Positions 18,968 to 29,363 of a DNA stretch of 32,960 bases are shown here, in pieces. The translations under genes were made by a program, and so were the position numbers. The notes under the pieces were generated by a model that did not search any database, was not told the DNA's origin, and saw only the letters and a list, made by a program, of their open reading frames with translations. Location: contig CANFUR010000004.1 in assembly GCA_947450175.1 (NCBI GenBank), positions 1 through 32,960 on the forward strand, read 5' to 3'. How positions within the stretch are numbered: position 1 is the stretch's first letter; each line of letters starts with the position of its first letter. This stretch comes from Actinomycetota bacterium (lineage in GTDB: Bacteria > Actinomycetota > Actinomycetes > Nanopelagicales > Nanopelagicaceae).

Positions 18968-20134
18968 TTATCCGCCCGAAAATGCATCCTCTAGTTCAAC
19001 ATGAACTAGTTCATCGGGATCATTGAGCCAACCATCGGGCAATGTTGGTGGGCGACCATGACTTGTCCGACCACGTGGTTTATCGCCAACTTCAACTGGA
19101 TAAGGCTGGTCCTCTAGTTGATCAATGAGTGCGCGCATCTCTTGCAGTGATGAAACCATTCCTAGATCATGACGAATTTCGCGCGCAACCCTAAAACCTT
19201 TCAAGTACCACGCCATGTGTTTGCGCATGTCACGCATTCCACGATCTTCTGACTCTAAATACTCAACAATTAAATTTGCATGACGAAACATTACTTCGCG
19301 CACTTGATGCAAAGTTGGCAATAATTCTTTTTCGCTGCCCTCTAGTGAATTAACGAGATCGGTAAATAACCAAGGACGACCTAAACATCCGCGGCCCACA
19401 ACTACTCCTGCGCAACCTGTCTGATTCACCATGTCTACTGCATCTTTGCCCGACCAGATATCTCCATTGCCTAATACCGGTACTCCACTTGGTTTTAAAT
19501 GTTCGACTAATCGTGCAATAGCCGACCAGTCCGCTTTACCTTCATACATTTGCGCCGCAGTACGCGCATGCAAAGCAACCCAGGCAACACCTAAATCTGC
19601 CGCCGATTGCGCAGCCTCTAAATATGTATGGTGGTCACTATCGATACCAATTCTCATCTTGACGGTAACTGGAATGCCAAAAGGTTTTGCGGCTTCAACG
19701 GCAGCGCCAACGATATTTGAAAATAATTTACGTTTAAAAGGCAGTGCCGCTCCTCCACCTTTGCGGGTTACTTTTGGAACTGGGCAACCAAAATTCATAT
19801 CAATATGATCGGCTAAGTTTTCTTTTCCAAGCATTGTGACGGCAGCACGCATTGTTGTTGGATCAACACTGTATAACTGCACCGATCGCGGCCATTCATC
19901 TTTACCGGGGACTATCATGCGCATGGTTTCAGGGCGACGTTCAATTAATGCGCGTGCAGTAACCATTTCAGATACAAAAAGACCTGCACCTTGTTCACGA
20001 CATAACGTGCGAAATGGTGCGTTAGTAATTCCTGCCATTGGCGCAAGTACAACTGGTGGATCTATTAAATGATCACCAGTTGCCAGTGGCAGAAGAAGTG
20101 GTTTTAGCAGCCTAGTAATCGCGGTGCCAACCAA
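18968..20134 (-). CDS. dusB: tRNA-dihydrouridine synthase, DusB-type
   Basis: FMN enzyme reducing specific uridines in tRNA to dihydrouridine. A TIM barrel begins [20 protein letters not shown]. The catalytic Cys117 is in [41 protein letters not shown] and VLGNGDIWS, then [13 protein letters not shown], cover the RNA- and FMN-binding segments; a helical C-terminal domain follows. The 388-aa form starts at a TTG 31 bases inside glyS. Relatives begin closer to the DPPVVLAPM segment, so the first 10-20 residues are uncertain. It lies between glyS and the DUF218 gene in one operon. Confidence 0.92.
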   Translation of the reverse strand: MVGTAITRLLKPLLLPLATGDHLIDPPVVLAPMAGITNAPFRTLCREQGAGLFVSEMVTARALIERRPETMRMIVPGKDEWPRSVQLYSVDPTTMRAAVTMLGKENLADHIDMNFGCPVPKVTRKGGGAALPFKRKLFSNIVGAAVEAAKPFGIPVTVKMRIGIDSDHHTYLEAAQSAADLGVAWVALHARTAAQMYEGKADWSAIARLVEHLKPSGVPVLGNGDIWSGKDAVDMVNQTGCAGVVVGRGCLGRPWLFTDLVNSLEGSEKELLPTLHQVREVMFRHANLIVEYLESEDRGMRDMRKHMAWYLKGFRVAREIRHDLGMVSSLQEMRALIDQLEDQPYPVEVGDKPRGRTSHGRPPTLPDGWLNDPDELVHVELEDAFSGG

Positions 20135-21483
20135 GCTTCAACCTGATCAAGGGCAATACGTTCTTGCGCCATTGTGTCGCGATCGCGAATTGTTACTGCA
20201 TGATCTTCAAGAGTCTCGAAGTCAATTGTGATGCAATACGGAGTACCGATTTCATCTTGGCGACGATAACGTCGACCAATTGCACCCGAATCATCAAAAT
20301 CAATTGCCCAGTTCTTACGTAACTGCGCAGCTAGATCGCGTGCTTTAGGTGAAAGATCAGCGTTTCGAGAAAGTGGCAACACCGCAGCTTTGATTGGGGC
20401 TAAACGGTGGTCAAGTTTTAATACTGCACGCTTTTCCATTTCGCCCTTGCTGTTTGGAGCTTCATCTTCAGTGAACGCATCCATCAAAAACGTGAGTGTG
20501 CAGCGATCTACTCCAGCTGCAGGTTCGATGACATACGGTGTCCAGCGTTCGCCCTTTTCTTGATCAAAGTACGACAAGTCTTTTCCAGATGCTACTGAGT
20601 GAGCTTTAAGATCGAAATCAGTGCGATTAGCAATACCTTCAAGCTCGCCCCATTCAGTTCCGGCAAACTCAAACTTATATTCGATATCTGCGGTGCGCTT
20701 TGAATAATGTGACAACTTCTCTTTTGGATGATCATAAATACGTAAACGATCAGGGTTAATTCCTAACCCGGTGTACCAAGCCATACGAGTGTCAATCCAA
20801 TACTGGTGCCATTCTTCATCAGTTCCTGGAACTACAAAGAACTCCATCTCCATCTGCTCAAACTCACGTGTACGGAAAATAAAGTTTCCTGGAGTAATTT
20901 CATTACGGAAAGATTTACCAATCTGGCCAATTCCAAATGGCGGCTTCTTGCGCGAGGTAGTCATTACTTGATCAAAGTTAATAAAAATTCCTTGTGCCGT
21001 TTCTGGGCGCAAGAATGCAAGTCCTGACTCGTCTTCAACTGGTCCAAGGTATGTTTTTAACATTCCGCTAAATTGTTTAGGTTCAGTGAACTGACCTTTG
21101 TTGCCACAAGCTGGGCAGTTAATATCTGCAAGAGATGCTGGTGCTTTTTTATGTTTAGCTTCGTAAGCCTCTTCTAAATGATCCGCGCGGTAGCGCTTAT
21201 GGCAGGCAGTGCACTCGGTTAACGGATCACTAAATGTTGCAACGTGTCCGGATGCTTCCCAGACTTCCTTTGCCAAAATCACACAAGAATCAAGACCAAC
21301 TACATCTTCACGTCCTGTGACCATAGATTTCCACCACTGGCGCTTAACATTATTTTTTAATTCAACACCTAGTGGGCCGTAATCCCACGATGCACGAAGT
21401 CCGCCATAAATTTCAGAGGATGGAAAAACAAATCCTCGACGCTTTGATAATCCAACGATATTTTCTAAACGATCCGTTGCCAC
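20104..21483 (-). CDS. glyS: Glycyl-tRNA synthetase, single-chain class II type
   Basis: Charges tRNA-Gly. It is 459 aa, the alpha2 (GRS1-type) form used by Actinobacteria rather than the alpha2-beta2 form. It begins [23 protein letters not shown], with [13 protein letters not shown] and a [12 protein letters not shown]...CPACG zinc-like insertion. Class II motif 2 is [29 protein letters not shown], and motif 3 is [13 protein letters not shown]-terminal anticodon-binding domain carries [10 protein letters not shown] and [16 protein letters not shown]. The GTG start has GGAGA 8 bases upstream, in a 63-base gap after the ABM-fold gene. I saw no T-box there. It heads the operon running to dnaG. 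Confidence 0.96.
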   Translation of the reverse strand: MATDRLENIVGLSKRRGFVFPSSEIYGGLRASWDYGPLGVELKNNVKRQWWKSMVTGREDVVGLDSCVILAKEVWEASGHVATFSDPLTECTACHKRYRADHLEEAYEAKHKKAPASLADINCPACGNKGQFTEPKQFSGMLKTYLGPVEDESGLAFLRPETAQGIFINFDQVMTTSRKKPPFGIGQIGKSFRNEITPGNFIFRTREFEQMEMEFFVVPGTDEEWHQYWIDTRMAWYTGLGINPDRLRIYDHPKEKLSHYSKRTADIEYKFEFAGTEWGELEGIANRTDFDLKAHSVASGKDLSYFDQEKGERWTPYVIEPAAGVDRCTLTFLMDAFTEDEAPNSKGEMEKRAVLKLDHRLAPIKAAVLPLSRNADLSPKARDLAAQLRKNWAIDFDDSGAIGRRYRRQDEIGTPYCITIDFETLEDHAVTIRDRDTMAQERIALDQVEAWLAPRLLGC

Positions 21484-21546
21484 AATAATTCTCCATCCGG
21501 CTGGCTGTCGGCGGAAAGCAACGTTTGTTACTTCCGTGGCTAAATT

Positions 21547-21831
21547 TTACTCTGAGTACGGCTTTTCATATGCACCGGGCTCATCAATAGAGCGAGCCAG
21601 CGTTGGAATCGCATGCATTTTGACCTCGTTACTACCTAAAGCTCTGCGATATGAACCCACATTTTCCCAATGTGTCACCAGCGACCAGAGCATTGAATCA
21701 TCAAGATTTTGGCCGTATTCGCCCTTTATAAAGCCAGCGCATGCAGAAAATGCGGCAAGGGCGGTGGCTACATCGTTTTCAAATTGCGTGGCATCACCCA
21801 AGGCAACATTAAAGCGGGCGATTGCGATCAT
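21547..21831 (-). CDS. Small ABM-fold (antibiotic biosynthesis monooxygenase-like) protein
   Basis: A 94-residue protein with the ferredoxin-like pattern of the ABM superfamily: IAIARFNVALGDATQFENDVATAL, FIKGEYGQNLDDSMLWSLVTHWENVGSYRRALGSNEV, and a short C-terminal tail. Members range from heme-degrading and quinone-forming oxygenases to uncharacterised proteins, so a function cannot be assigned. The start lies 7 bases after TAGGCT on the minus strand (leaderless). It is divergent from the ZIP transporter across 32 bases and precedes glyS by 63 bases, so part of glyS expression may come from this promoter. Confidence 0.75.
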   Translation of the reverse strand: MIAIARFNVALGDATQFENDVATALAAFSACAGFIKGEYGQNLDDSMLWSLVTHWENVGSYRRALGSNEVKMHAIPTLARSIDEPGAYEKPYSE

Positions 21832-21838
21832 GAGCCAT

Positions 21839-21844
21839 AGCCTA
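21839..21844 (-). promoter_or_regulatory. -10 element TAGGCT for the ABM-fold gene (leaderless)
   Basis: Minus-strand TAGGCT, 7 bases, then ATG. Confidence 0.55.
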
Positions 21845-21851
21845 ATCGCGA

Positions 21852-21857
21852 TACCCT
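21852..21857 (+). promoter_or_regulatory. -10 element TACCCT for the ZIP transporter gene (leaderless)
   Basis: TACCCT, 6 bases, then ATG 21864. The opposing ABM -10 lies only 7 bases away. Confidence 0.55.
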
Positions 21858-21863
21858 AAAACT

Positions 21864-22598
21864 ATGAACTTAGCCATTGTCTTTGCCATCTTCACAGTAC
21901 TTGCAACCACAGCAGGTGGAGTTTTGGCATTTAAGTCAAGGGATCGCTTCCATTTAGTCCTTGGACTTTCTGCCGGCTTACTTCTGGGATTAGTTGGTTT
22001 TGATTTACTACCCGAAGTTTTTTCAATGAACACTGATCTCATAGCTGGGGTGCCAGTCGTATCTGTTGCAATCTTGGGCGGATTTCTGCTTTTACATATT
22101 CTTGAACGTTCATTTGGTTCACACGAACCAGTTGAATCTGATTACGGACATGATCACGAGCACCATACGATCTCTGGCACTCTCGGGGCACTTGCTATGG
22201 GCGGACATGTATTTCTAGATGGCGTCGGCTTAGGTGTTGCATTCCAAGTGAGCACTTCATTGGGGATTGCAGTATTTCTAGCAGTAGTTGTCCATGCATT
22301 TAGTGATGGTTTAAATACAGTTTCGATGTTAGTTAAAAGTGGACATTGGACAAAATCAAGTAAGTATCTGCTTGGCGTCGATGCAGTTGCTCGAATTGGT
22401 GGCGCAACACTTGGAACTTACCTCGCGCTAAATGATAAATACTTAGCGCTCTATCTTGCACTCTTTTCAGGTTTTGTTATTTACATTGCTACTTCTCATA
22501 TTTTGCCTGAAGCACATTCACGCCATGAATCTCGTTGGACACTTGTTCTAACTGCCATGGGTGTACTTGTTATGTGGGCAGTAGTAGCTGCTTCTTAA
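21864..22598 (+). CDS. ZIP-family divalent metal transporter
   Basis: Integral membrane protein of 244 aa predicted to import zinc or a related divalent metal. About eight hydrophobic helices are visible, starting [22 protein letters not shown]. The helix 2-3 region has [20 protein letters not shown], with the family's His/Asp-Glu metal path partly replaced. A histidine-rich loop (GHDHEHH) is at about residues 93-100. The conserved metal-site helices are [16 protein letters not shown] and [16 protein letters not shown], with [12 protein letters not shown] near the end. Its stop shares TTAA with the convergent uppS stop. The metal preference cannot be read. Confidence 0.85.
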   Translation: MNLAIVFAIFTVLATTAGGVLAFKSRDRFHLVLGLSAGLLLGLVGFDLLPEVFSMNTDLIAGVPVVSVAILGGFLLLHILERSFGSHEPVESDYGHDHEHHTISGTLGALAMGGHVFLDGVGLGVAFQVSTSLGIAVFLAVVVHAFSDGLNTVSMLVKSGHWTKSSKYLLGVDAVARIGGATLGTYLALNDKYLALYLALFSGFVIYIATSHILPEAHSRHESRWTLVLTAMGVLVMWAVVAAS

Positions 22599-23299
22599 GC
22601 CTTTCCGAACCTTCTATCTCTTTGCGAATACTCTTCGATGGCTTTCCACAAAGTTTTGCGTGTTACATCTGGCCACAAGACATCCATAAAAACTAGTTCG
22701 GCATAAACGCTCTGCCACGGCAAGAAATTACTGGTGCGTTGCTCTCCCGATGAGCGTAAAAATAGGTCTACATCATTCATTTTTGGAGAATCTAAATATT
22801 TAGCAAAGATTTTCTCTGTAATCGCATCAGCTTTTACTTTGCCTCGTTTTACATCGCGTGCTAACTCTGCGGCAGCATCCACAATTTCGGCCCGCCCACC
22901 ATAGTTGACACACATGTTTAAAGTCAGAGTTTTATTCTTGGCCGTTAATTCTTCAGCCTCTTCTAATTCATTGATGACGCTACTCCATAGGCGTTTTGGT
23001 CGACCAACCCAACGGATTCGCACGCCCATCTCATTCATTTGATCCCGACGACGTCTAATAACGTCTCGGTTAAATCCCATTAAGAAACGTACTTCATCTG
23101 GAGACCTTCGCCAATTCTCAGTTGAGAATGCATACGCGCTTAGCTCTTGGACTCCAAATTCTATTGCGCCTTCAACAACATCAAAGAGTGCAGCTTCGCC
23201 AGCTTCATGTCCAGCAGTGCGCGGCAAACCTCGTTGCTTAGCCCAACGACCATTGCCATCCATAACGACTGCCACGTGATTGGGAATATGTATTGTCAT
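22595..23299 (-). CDS. uppS: Isoprenyl transferase (undecaprenyl diphosphate synthase family)
   Basis: cis-Prenyltransferase making the polyprenyl diphosphate lipid carrier for cell-wall synthesis. It is 234 aa, slightly short but complete. It has [27 protein letters not shown] with catalytic Asp14, [27 protein letters not shown], and the C-terminal [25 protein letters not shown] (pyrophosphate-binding Arg and Ser). The chain length of the product is not predictable here. ATG overlaps the recO stop (ATGA), with GGAG upstream, so the pair is co-translated. recO-uppS is a conserved actinobacterial pair. Confidence 0.95.
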   Translation of the reverse strand: MTIHIPNHVAVVMDGNGRWAKQRGLPRTAGHEAGEAALFDVVEGAIEFGVQELSAYAFSTENWRRSPDEVRFLMGFNRDVIRRRRDQMNEMGVRIRWVGRPKRLWSSVINELEEAEELTAKNKTLTLNMCVNYGGRAEIVDAAAELARDVKRGKVKADAITEKIFAKYLDSPKMNDVDLFLRSSGEQRTSNFLPWQSVYAELVFMDVLWPDVTRKTLWKAIEEYSQRDRRFGKA

Positions 23300-24027
23300 A
23301 CTCGCTCCACCATCGGCAAACTCCTTAAACCGCGTTCAAGGTGCCATTGTAAATAGGCCGCAATTAATCCACTAGCTTCTCGGCGGAATTTTCCTTCACT
23401 TGCAGACGCTGTTTCCCAGTCGCTACTTATAAGTGCGCCCATTAACTGCAAAGTCTCAATGGCTGGGGTTGCACATGCTGAAGGTCGACAGTCATTACAT
23501 ACAGATCCGCCACCAACGAGTGAAAAATATCTGTGCGGTCCAGGTTTTTCACACCGTGAACAAATTGTCATAGATGGTGCATAGCCAGCAACTGCTAAAG
23601 AACGCAGTAAGAATGCATCAAGAATCAATAACGGTTCGTATCTATTTTCAGCTAACGCTTTCATTCCACCAACCACTAATTGAAATTCTTGCAACGCTGG
23701 TTCATGTTCATTAGGTGAGAAACGCTCTGCCGCTTCAAGGATCGCTGAAGCCACTGTCCAGCGCTGATAATCCTGAGTTAGCGCTTCACCATAATTCATG
23801 AGTGCTTCAACTTGAGTAATAGTGTCAAAAGTTTTACCAACATGAAGTTGAATATCCACGTGACTACCTGGTTCAAGTCGTGCACCAAATTTAGACATCG
23901 TGCGTCTAACACCTTTTGCAACACCGCGGATTCGACCATGATCTTTTGTGAGCATAGTGATAATGCGGTCAGCTTCACCGAGTTTTTGGGTGCGTAACAC
24001 AATTGCTTCATCCCGATACAAACTCAT
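23296..24027 (-). CDS. recO: DNA repair protein RecO
   Basis: Recombination mediator that anneals ssDNA and helps RecR load RecA. It is 243 aa with the N-terminal OB fold ([20 protein letters not shown], then [19 protein letters not shown]) and a C-terminal helical domain. A four-cysteine zinc motif is intact ([13 protein letters not shown], then CNDC). ATG 24025-24027 lies 7 bases after minus-strand TACCTT with no Shine-Dalgarno motif, so it can be transcribed leaderlessly even though leuA ends 23 bases upstream. uppS follows with an ATGA overlap. Confidence 0.94.
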   Translation of the reverse strand: MSLYRDEAIVLRTQKLGEADRIITMLTKDHGRIRGVAKGVRRTMSKFGARLEPGSHVDIQLHVGKTFDTITQVEALMNYGEALTQDYQRWTVASAILEAAERFSPNEHEPALQEFQLVVGGMKALAENRYEPLLILDAFLLRSLAVAGYAPSMTICSRCEKPGPHRYFSLVGGGSVCNDCRPSACATPAIETLQLMGALISSDWETASASEGKFRREASGLIAAYLQWHLERGLRSLPMVERV

Positions 24028-24034
24028 ATGGGCA

Positions 24035-24040
24035 AAGGTA
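24035..24040 (-). promoter_or_regulatory. -10 element TACCTT for recO (leaderless)
   Basis: Minus-strand TACCTT, 7 bases, then ATG, within the 22-base gap after leuA. Confidence 0.45.
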
Positions 24041-24049
24041 GTGCGTTGG

Positions 24050-25777
<1,728 letters not shown>

Positions 25778-25793
25778 TTATTAATGTGCGGAA

Positions 25794-25850
25794 TTTGTCT
25801 TTTTACCGATACGACAAACCCCGCAGCGAGGGGTTCGGTTATTTAACCCC
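25794..25850 (-). promoter_or_regulatory. leuA leader RNA with mutually exclusive hairpins and a possible pseudoknot (LEU-element-like)
   Basis: On the minus strand, GGGGTT in the end of the leader peptide (25850-25845) can pair with AACCCC (25835-25830), or that AACCCC can pair with a second GGGGTT (25822-25817) around a 7-base loop; both cannot form. A further stem TTTGTC/GACAAA (25818-25813 with 25799-25794) carries TCGGT in its loop (25809-25805), complementary to ACCGA at 25839-25835, which gives a pseudoknot. No U-run follows, so control is more likely at translation or by pausing. A conserved pseudoknot upstream of actinobacterial leuA has been reported (LEU element); this matches in kind. 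Confidence 0.65.
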
Positions 25851-25886
25851 GCCACGGCAGCTAAGGAGGAGACTGCGTGTGTTCAT
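25839..25886 (-). CDS. Leucine leader peptide upstream of leuA (15 aa)
   Basis: A 15-codon ORF, MNTRSLLLSCRGGVK, with three consecutive leucine codons (CTC CTC CTT). Its last codons contain the first GGGGTT strand of the attenuator. Ribosome stalling at Leu codons would leave the downstream AACCCC free to change partners. The ATG lies 6 bases after TACCCT with no Shine-Dalgarno motif, so the peptide is translated from a leaderless mRNA end. leuA begins 73 bases after the leader stop. The combination of Leu codons, position and pairing makes this convincing without a search. Confidence 0.82.
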   Translation of the reverse strand: MNTRSLLLSCRGGVK

Positions 25887-25892
25887 GGCTCA

Positions 25893-25898
25893 AGGGTA
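25893..25898 (-). promoter_or_regulatory. -10 element TACCCT for the leuA leader transcript
   Basis: Minus-strand TACCCT, 6 bases, then the leader-peptide ATG. Confidence 0.6.
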
Positions 25899-25931
25899 AC
25901 GCTTAACCTATTTATTGAGCAAGCCGTCGCT

Positions 25932-25937
25932 TAAACT
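25932..25937 (+). promoter_or_regulatory. -10 element TAAACT for the DinB-like gene (leaderless)
   Basis: TAAACT, 7 bases, then GTG 25945; no Shine-Dalgarno motif. It fixes the GTG start. Confidence 0.5.
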
Positions 25938-25944
25938 CTGACTT

Positions 25945-26388
25945 GTGCCAACCTTTGAAAACCAAGTTGAGGCTTTAATTCAATCGGCGCACGCCATTTG
26001 TGAAAGCGCACAAAATTGCAATTGGGATGGCCAGGGGTGGGGGCCAGTAATCATTCTGGGCCATGTTTTAGATGTCGATAATGAAGTTTGGATGCCACGT
26101 TTTGAATTGATGCGAATTGCCATGAATAACAAGGCGCTAATTCCTCAACTTTTATGGTGGGAACCAGATGCTCTAGAAACCGAGAAGAAATATGAAGCAA
26201 TTTCACTCGATACTGCGAAAACGAATTTACTTGTAAGTCGAAATTCTATGCAGAACTATCTAGTGGGGCTTTCAGAAAATGAACGAAGGGCCGCAGCGCA
26301 GCACAAAACATTTGGCATGATTACCATCGAATCTATGCTCCAAGTAATTCTCGATCACGACGAGGAACACCGGGCTTCTTTAAATTAA
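25945..26388 (+). CDS. DinB-like four-helix protein
   Basis: A 147-residue protein with the DinB/YfiT-like helical-bundle pattern. Four histidines sit where the metal ligands of the family usually are: His40 (ILGHVLDVD), His120 (AAAQHKTFGMIT) and His138/His142 (VILDHDEEHRASL) at the end. The N-terminal helix, the WMPRFELMR segment and the final H-D-x-x-H-x-x-x-L fit. DinB-fold proteins include thiol-dependent transferases, but most are uncharacterised, so no substrate is proposed. It starts at GTG 25945 behind a leaderless-type -10, divergent from the leuA leader. Its stop shares TTAA with the convergent glnA2 stop. Confidence 0.7.
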   Translation: MPTFENQVEALIQSAHAICESAQNCNWDGQGWGPVIILGHVLDVDNEVWMPRFELMRIAMNNKALIPQLLWWEPDALETEKKYEAISLDTAKTNLLVSRNSMQNYLVGLSENERRAAAQHKTFGMITIESMLQVILDHDEEHRASLN

Positions 26389-27698
26389 AGAACTGGCAAA
26401 TAACGATCTAATTCATATGCACTGACCTGGCGGCGATAGTCCTGCCATTCGGCGCGCTTATTGCGCAATACATATTCAAAAACGTGTTCGCCCAAAGTTT
26501 GGCGCACTAACTCACTCTTTTCCATCTCAATAATGGCTTCATTTAGATTTGATGGCAGTGAAACTGGCTCCTTTGAATCCTTTAATACGTAGCCTTCTTC
26601 AACGCCTTTTAATCCTGCTGCCAACATCACGGCATATGCAAGGTATGGATTACATGCGGTATCTGGTGATCTAAATTCAATTCGTGTTGAGTTTTCTTTC
26701 TTTGGCTTATACATCGGAACACGTACTAGTGCACCGCGATCGCTGGGACCCCAGTTAACAAAAGCTGGTGCTTCTCCCCCGCCATGCAATCGCTTATAGG
26801 AGTTAACCCATTGATTAGTAATTGCGGTGATCTCTGGTGCGTGCTTGAGCAGTCCTGCAATAAATGAACGTCCTACTGCAGAAAGATTTAGCTCGGCGTT
26901 TGGATCATAGAAAGCATTCTCTTCGCCTTTAAACAATGAGACGTGAGTATGCATTCCACTTCCTGGATGATCGGTAAATGGCTTTGGCATAAAGGAAGCG
27001 TGGAAACCTTGATCCATTGCTACTTCTTTAATCACATGGCGGAAAGTCATGATGTTATCTGCCGTGCTCAATGCATCGGCATAGCGCAAATCAATTTCCT
27101 GTTGTCCAGGTGCACCTTCATGATGTGAAAACTCAACTGAGATACCCATAGCTTCAAGCAAAGTAATTGCTTGGCGACGGAAATCATGACCAACAACAGC
27201 TGGTGTGTGATCGAAATATCCACCTTGATCAACTGGCACAGGTGCTTTTCCGGCTTCTGGTTTATCTTTAAATAAAAAGAATTCAATTTCTGGGTGGGTA
27301 TAACAGGTGTAACCCATAGCCGCGGCTTTTTCTAACGTACGGCGCAAAACATTGCGAGGATCTGCAGGAGACGGTGAACCATCTGGCATAAAAATATCGC
27401 AGAACATACGGGCAGCTCCCGGAGATTCAGTTCGCCACGGCAAGATTGAAAATGTTGCAGGATCTGGTTTTGCCAACATATCTGACTCAGTCACGCGAGC
27501 AAAACCTTCGATAGCAGAACCATCAAAGCCAATACCTTCAGCAAAAGCATTTTCTAATTCAGCCGGTGCAATCGCTACAGATTTTAGAAAACCCAAAACA
27601 TCGGTAAACCACAAACGCACAAAACGAATGTCACGCTCTTCAAGGGTGCGAAGAACGAACTCTTCTTGTTTGCTGATTTCGGTACTCATGAGCCGCAT
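26385..27698 (-). CDS. glnA2: Glutamine synthetase family enzyme, GlnA2 type
   Basis: Type I glutamine synthetase fold of 437 aa, most like actinobacterial GlnA2. It begins KQEEFVLRTLEERDIRFVRL and has FTDVLGFLKSVAIAPAELENAF, GIGFDGSAIEGFA, HPEIEFFLF, the metal/ATP region EFSHHEGAPGQQEID, GSGMHTHVSLF, NSYKRLHGGGEAP and EFRSPDTACNPYLA. The adenylylation tyrosine region of classical GlnA (NLYDLP) is absent; PSNLNEAII stands there. Ammonia assimilation is the default reading, but a Streptomyces GlnA2 has been described as a gamma-glutamylpolyamine synthetase, so substrate is uncertain. A second in-frame ATG lies at 27689. TAACCT sits 12 bases before the first ATG. Confidence 0.92.
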   Translation of the reverse strand: MRLMSTEISKQEEFVLRTLEERDIRFVRLWFTDVLGFLKSVAIAPAELENAFAEGIGFDGSAIEGFARVTESDMLAKPDPATFSILPWRTESPGAARMFCDIFMPDGSPSPADPRNVLRRTLEKAAAMGYTCYTHPEIEFFLFKDKPEAGKAPVPVDQGGYFDHTPAVVGHDFRRQAITLLEAMGISVEFSHHEGAPGQQEIDLRYADALSTADNIMTFRHVIKEVAMDQGFHASFMPKPFTDHPGSGMHTHVSLFKGEENAFYDPNAELNLSAVGRSFIAGLLKHAPEITAITNQWVNSYKRLHGGGEAPAFVNWGPSDRGALVRVPMYKPKKENSTRIEFRSPDTACNPYLAYAVMLAAGLKGVEEGYVLKDSKEPVSLPSNLNEAIIEMEKSELVRQTLGEHVFEYVLRNKRAEWQDYRRQVSAYELDRYLPVL

Positions 27699-27710
27699 TC
27701 TTACAAATGC

Positions 27711-27716
27711 AGGTTA
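27711..27716 (-). promoter_or_regulatory. -10 element TAACCT for glnA2
   Basis: Minus-strand TAACCT lies 12 bases before ATG 27698, predicting a very short 5' leader. It is in the 30-base gap after the serine acetyltransferase gene. Confidence 0.4.
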
Positions 27717-27728
27717 CGGCCGTGTTAA

Positions 27729-28241
27729 CTAAATTGAGTAGAACTCAGTGCTTTCTAGGCTTGAGCGTGCGGGTACATCTTTAGTAACAACTAAATTTGC
27801 ACTTATGCGTGAGCCTTCACCTATTTTGACATCACCAATAATTCTGGCACCCGCCCCCAAAATCACGTTGTTTTCAATAGTTGGATGACGCTTTGCATGA
27901 GTGAATCCACGCGAACCCAAAGTGACGTCGTGATAAAGCATGACGTCATCACCGATGATTGTGGTTTCACCGATTACAACGCCCATGCCGTGATCAATGA
28001 AAAATCTGCGTCCAATAGTTGCACCCGGATGAATCTCGACTCCAGTTGTAAAGCGCACAGCATTTGAGTGAATACGGGCAAGTAGTTTTAAGTTTTTACG
28101 CCAAAGAAAATGTGAGATTCGATGTCCCCACACTGCATGTACGCCAGGGTATGCAAGAAGAACTTCTAAACGATTACGGGCAGCTGGATCTTTGACCAAA
28201 GCGTTATCGCAATCTTCTTTCATGCGGCTAATTAAAGACAC
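27729..28241 (-). CDS. cysE: Serine O-acetyltransferase (EpsC/CysE family)
   Basis: Acetylates L-serine with acetyl-CoA to give O-acetylserine, substrate of the adjacent CysK. It is 170 aa, the short EpsC-like form lacking the longer N-terminal extension of E. coli CysE. The N-terminal helices are followed by a left-handed beta-helix from about residue 66 ([27 protein letters not shown]). The catalytic Asp83/His84 pair and His104 are present, and [29 protein letters not shown] continues the hexapeptide repeats. The GTG start follows the cysK stop directly, with CGGAG just upstream spanning the stop, so it is translated with cysK and shares the Cys leader control. Confidence 0.94.
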   Translation of the reverse strand: MSLISRMKEDCDNALVKDPAARNRLEVLLAYPGVHAVWGHRISHFLWRKNLKLLARIHSNAVRFTTGVEIHPGATIGRRFFIDHGMGVVIGETTIIGDDVMLYHDVTLGSRGFTHAKRHPTIENNVILGAGARIIGDVKIGEGSRISANLVVTKDVPARSSLESTEFYSI

Positions 28242-29168
28242 TTACTCCGCCAAATCTTGATACAAGATTGTAGATAAATAACGCTCACCAGATGAGGCAA
28301 GGATGACGGCAATGTTTTTTCCTGCAAACTCTGGACGCTTAGCAACTTCGATTGCCGCCCACAATGTTGCACCGGAAGAGATACCGGCGAGAATTCCTTC
28401 TTCAGCAGCTGCGCGGCGGGCAAATTTAATTGCATCATCAGCGGTTGCATCCAAAATTTCGTCATAGACGGTGCGATCTAAAATATTAGGAATAAAGTTT
28501 GGCCCGATCCCTTGCAGTGGGTGAGGTCCAGGAGCCCCTCCATTGAGAATTGGTGATGCAGCTGGCTCAACGCCAAATACTTTTATTGCTGGATTTTTCT
28601 CTTTTAGAAAACGCCCAGTACCCGTAATGGTTCCGCCAGTGCCAATACCGGAAACAAAAGCATCAACTTTTCCATCCAGATCACGCCAAATTTCTGGGCC
28701 TGTAGTTTTGTAGTGAATTGCAGGTCCAGCCTCATTTTCAAATTGGCGAACTAATACCGCACCTGATTCTCCAAGTTTTTCAGCTGCTGCAACTGCGCCT
28801 TTCATACCATCGGCTGCTGGAGTTAAAACTAACTCTGCACCAAATGCCAAAATCAGCTTGCGTCGCTCTTTTGATACAGATTCAGGCATTGTAAAAATAG
28901 ATTTATATCCACGAGCGGCGGCAACCATTGCTACACCAATACCTGTGTTGCCTGACGTTGCTTCAACGATTGTGCCGCCTGGCTTTAATTCACCGCTGGC
29001 CTCAGCAGCATCAATCATGGCAATGGCCAAGCGATCTTTGATTGAAGACGTTGGATTATAAAACTCTAACTTGGCATAAATATTTCCGGCCGAGCCATCA
29101 TTAATCTTGTTGATGCGTACAAGCGGGGTATTGCCAAATGCTTCTGTGATGTGATTATAAATTGTCAT
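28242..29168 (-). CDS. cysK: Cysteine synthase (O-acetylserine sulfhydrylase)
   Basis: PLP enzyme converting O-acetylserine and sulfide to cysteine. It is 308 aa. The PLP lysine is Lys44 in PTSSIKDRLA. The substrate loop is EATSGNTGIGVAM, the PLP phosphate-binding loop is SGIGTGGTITGTG, and the C-terminal region has LAGISSGAT. ATG 29168 has AGGGAG upstream. A 195-base leader on the minus strand carries a Cys-rich peptide ORF (separate entry), placing cysK-cysE under likely cysteine-responsive control. cysE begins at the base after its stop codon. Confidence 0.96.
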   Translation of the reverse strand: MTIYNHITEAFGNTPLVRINKINDGSAGNIYAKLEFYNPTSSIKDRLAIAMIDAAEASGELKPGGTIVEATSGNTGIGVAMVAAARGYKSIFTMPESVSKERRKLILAFGAELVLTPAADGMKGAVAAAEKLGESGAVLVRQFENEAGPAIHYKTTGPEIWRDLDGKVDAFVSGIGTGGTITGTGRFLKEKNPAIKVFGVEPAASPILNGGAPGPHPLQGIGPNFIPNILDRTVYDEILDATADDAIKFARRAAAEEGILAGISSGATLWAAIEVAKRPEFAGKNIAVILASSGERYLSTILYQDLAE

Positions 29169-29230
29169 AGTTCTCCCTAGGTAAATTAATTAAAATGATT
29201 TAAAACTGCAGGTAAAGCGGTCGCGAAAAA

Positions 29231-29308
29231 TCAGCAGCTGCAGGATGTAGAGAGGCAGAAATCAACAACACGGTTTCGTGTAAATAACCAAGTGATGATT
29301 GATTGCAT
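29231..29308 (-). CDS. Cysteine-rich leader peptide upstream of cysK (25 aa)
   Basis: A 25-codon ORF on the minus strand starting MQSIITWLFT and ending VVDFCLSTSCSC, with three of the last eight residues cysteine and the stop directly after the last Cys. The middle R-x-R-x-V-D segment recalls the R-x-H-V-D-L core of putative leader peptides known from other Actinobacteria. Its ATG lies 6 bases after TAGAAT with no Shine-Dalgarno motif (leaderless). cysK begins 62 bases after its stop behind AGGGAG. The expected role is translational attenuation: ribosomes stalling on Cys codons would expose the cysK ribosome-binding site, as described in mycobacteria. Too short for ordinary gene finders. Confidence 0.75.
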   Translation of the reverse strand: MQSIITWLFTRNRVVDFCLSTSCSC

Positions 29309-29314
29309 ATGCCA

Positions 29315-29320
29315 ATTCTA
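29315..29320 (-). promoter_or_regulatory. -10 element TAGAAT for the cysK leader transcript
   Basis: Minus-strand TAGAAT, 6 bases, then the leader-peptide ATG. Confidence 0.6.
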
Positions 29321-29363
29321 CTGAATTGAATTAATTAAGCGAGTTGCAAAGTATTCGCAACAA

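Noticed and set aside
19431-19808. A 125-codon plus-strand ORF opposite dusB
   Set aside because: Mirror of the conserved Dus barrel; no motifs or start signal of its own.
21484-21546. T-box or leader peptide before glyS
   Set aside because: The gap is only 63 bases, with no T-box sequence or ORF with Gly codons; only a Shine-Dalgarno motif is visible.
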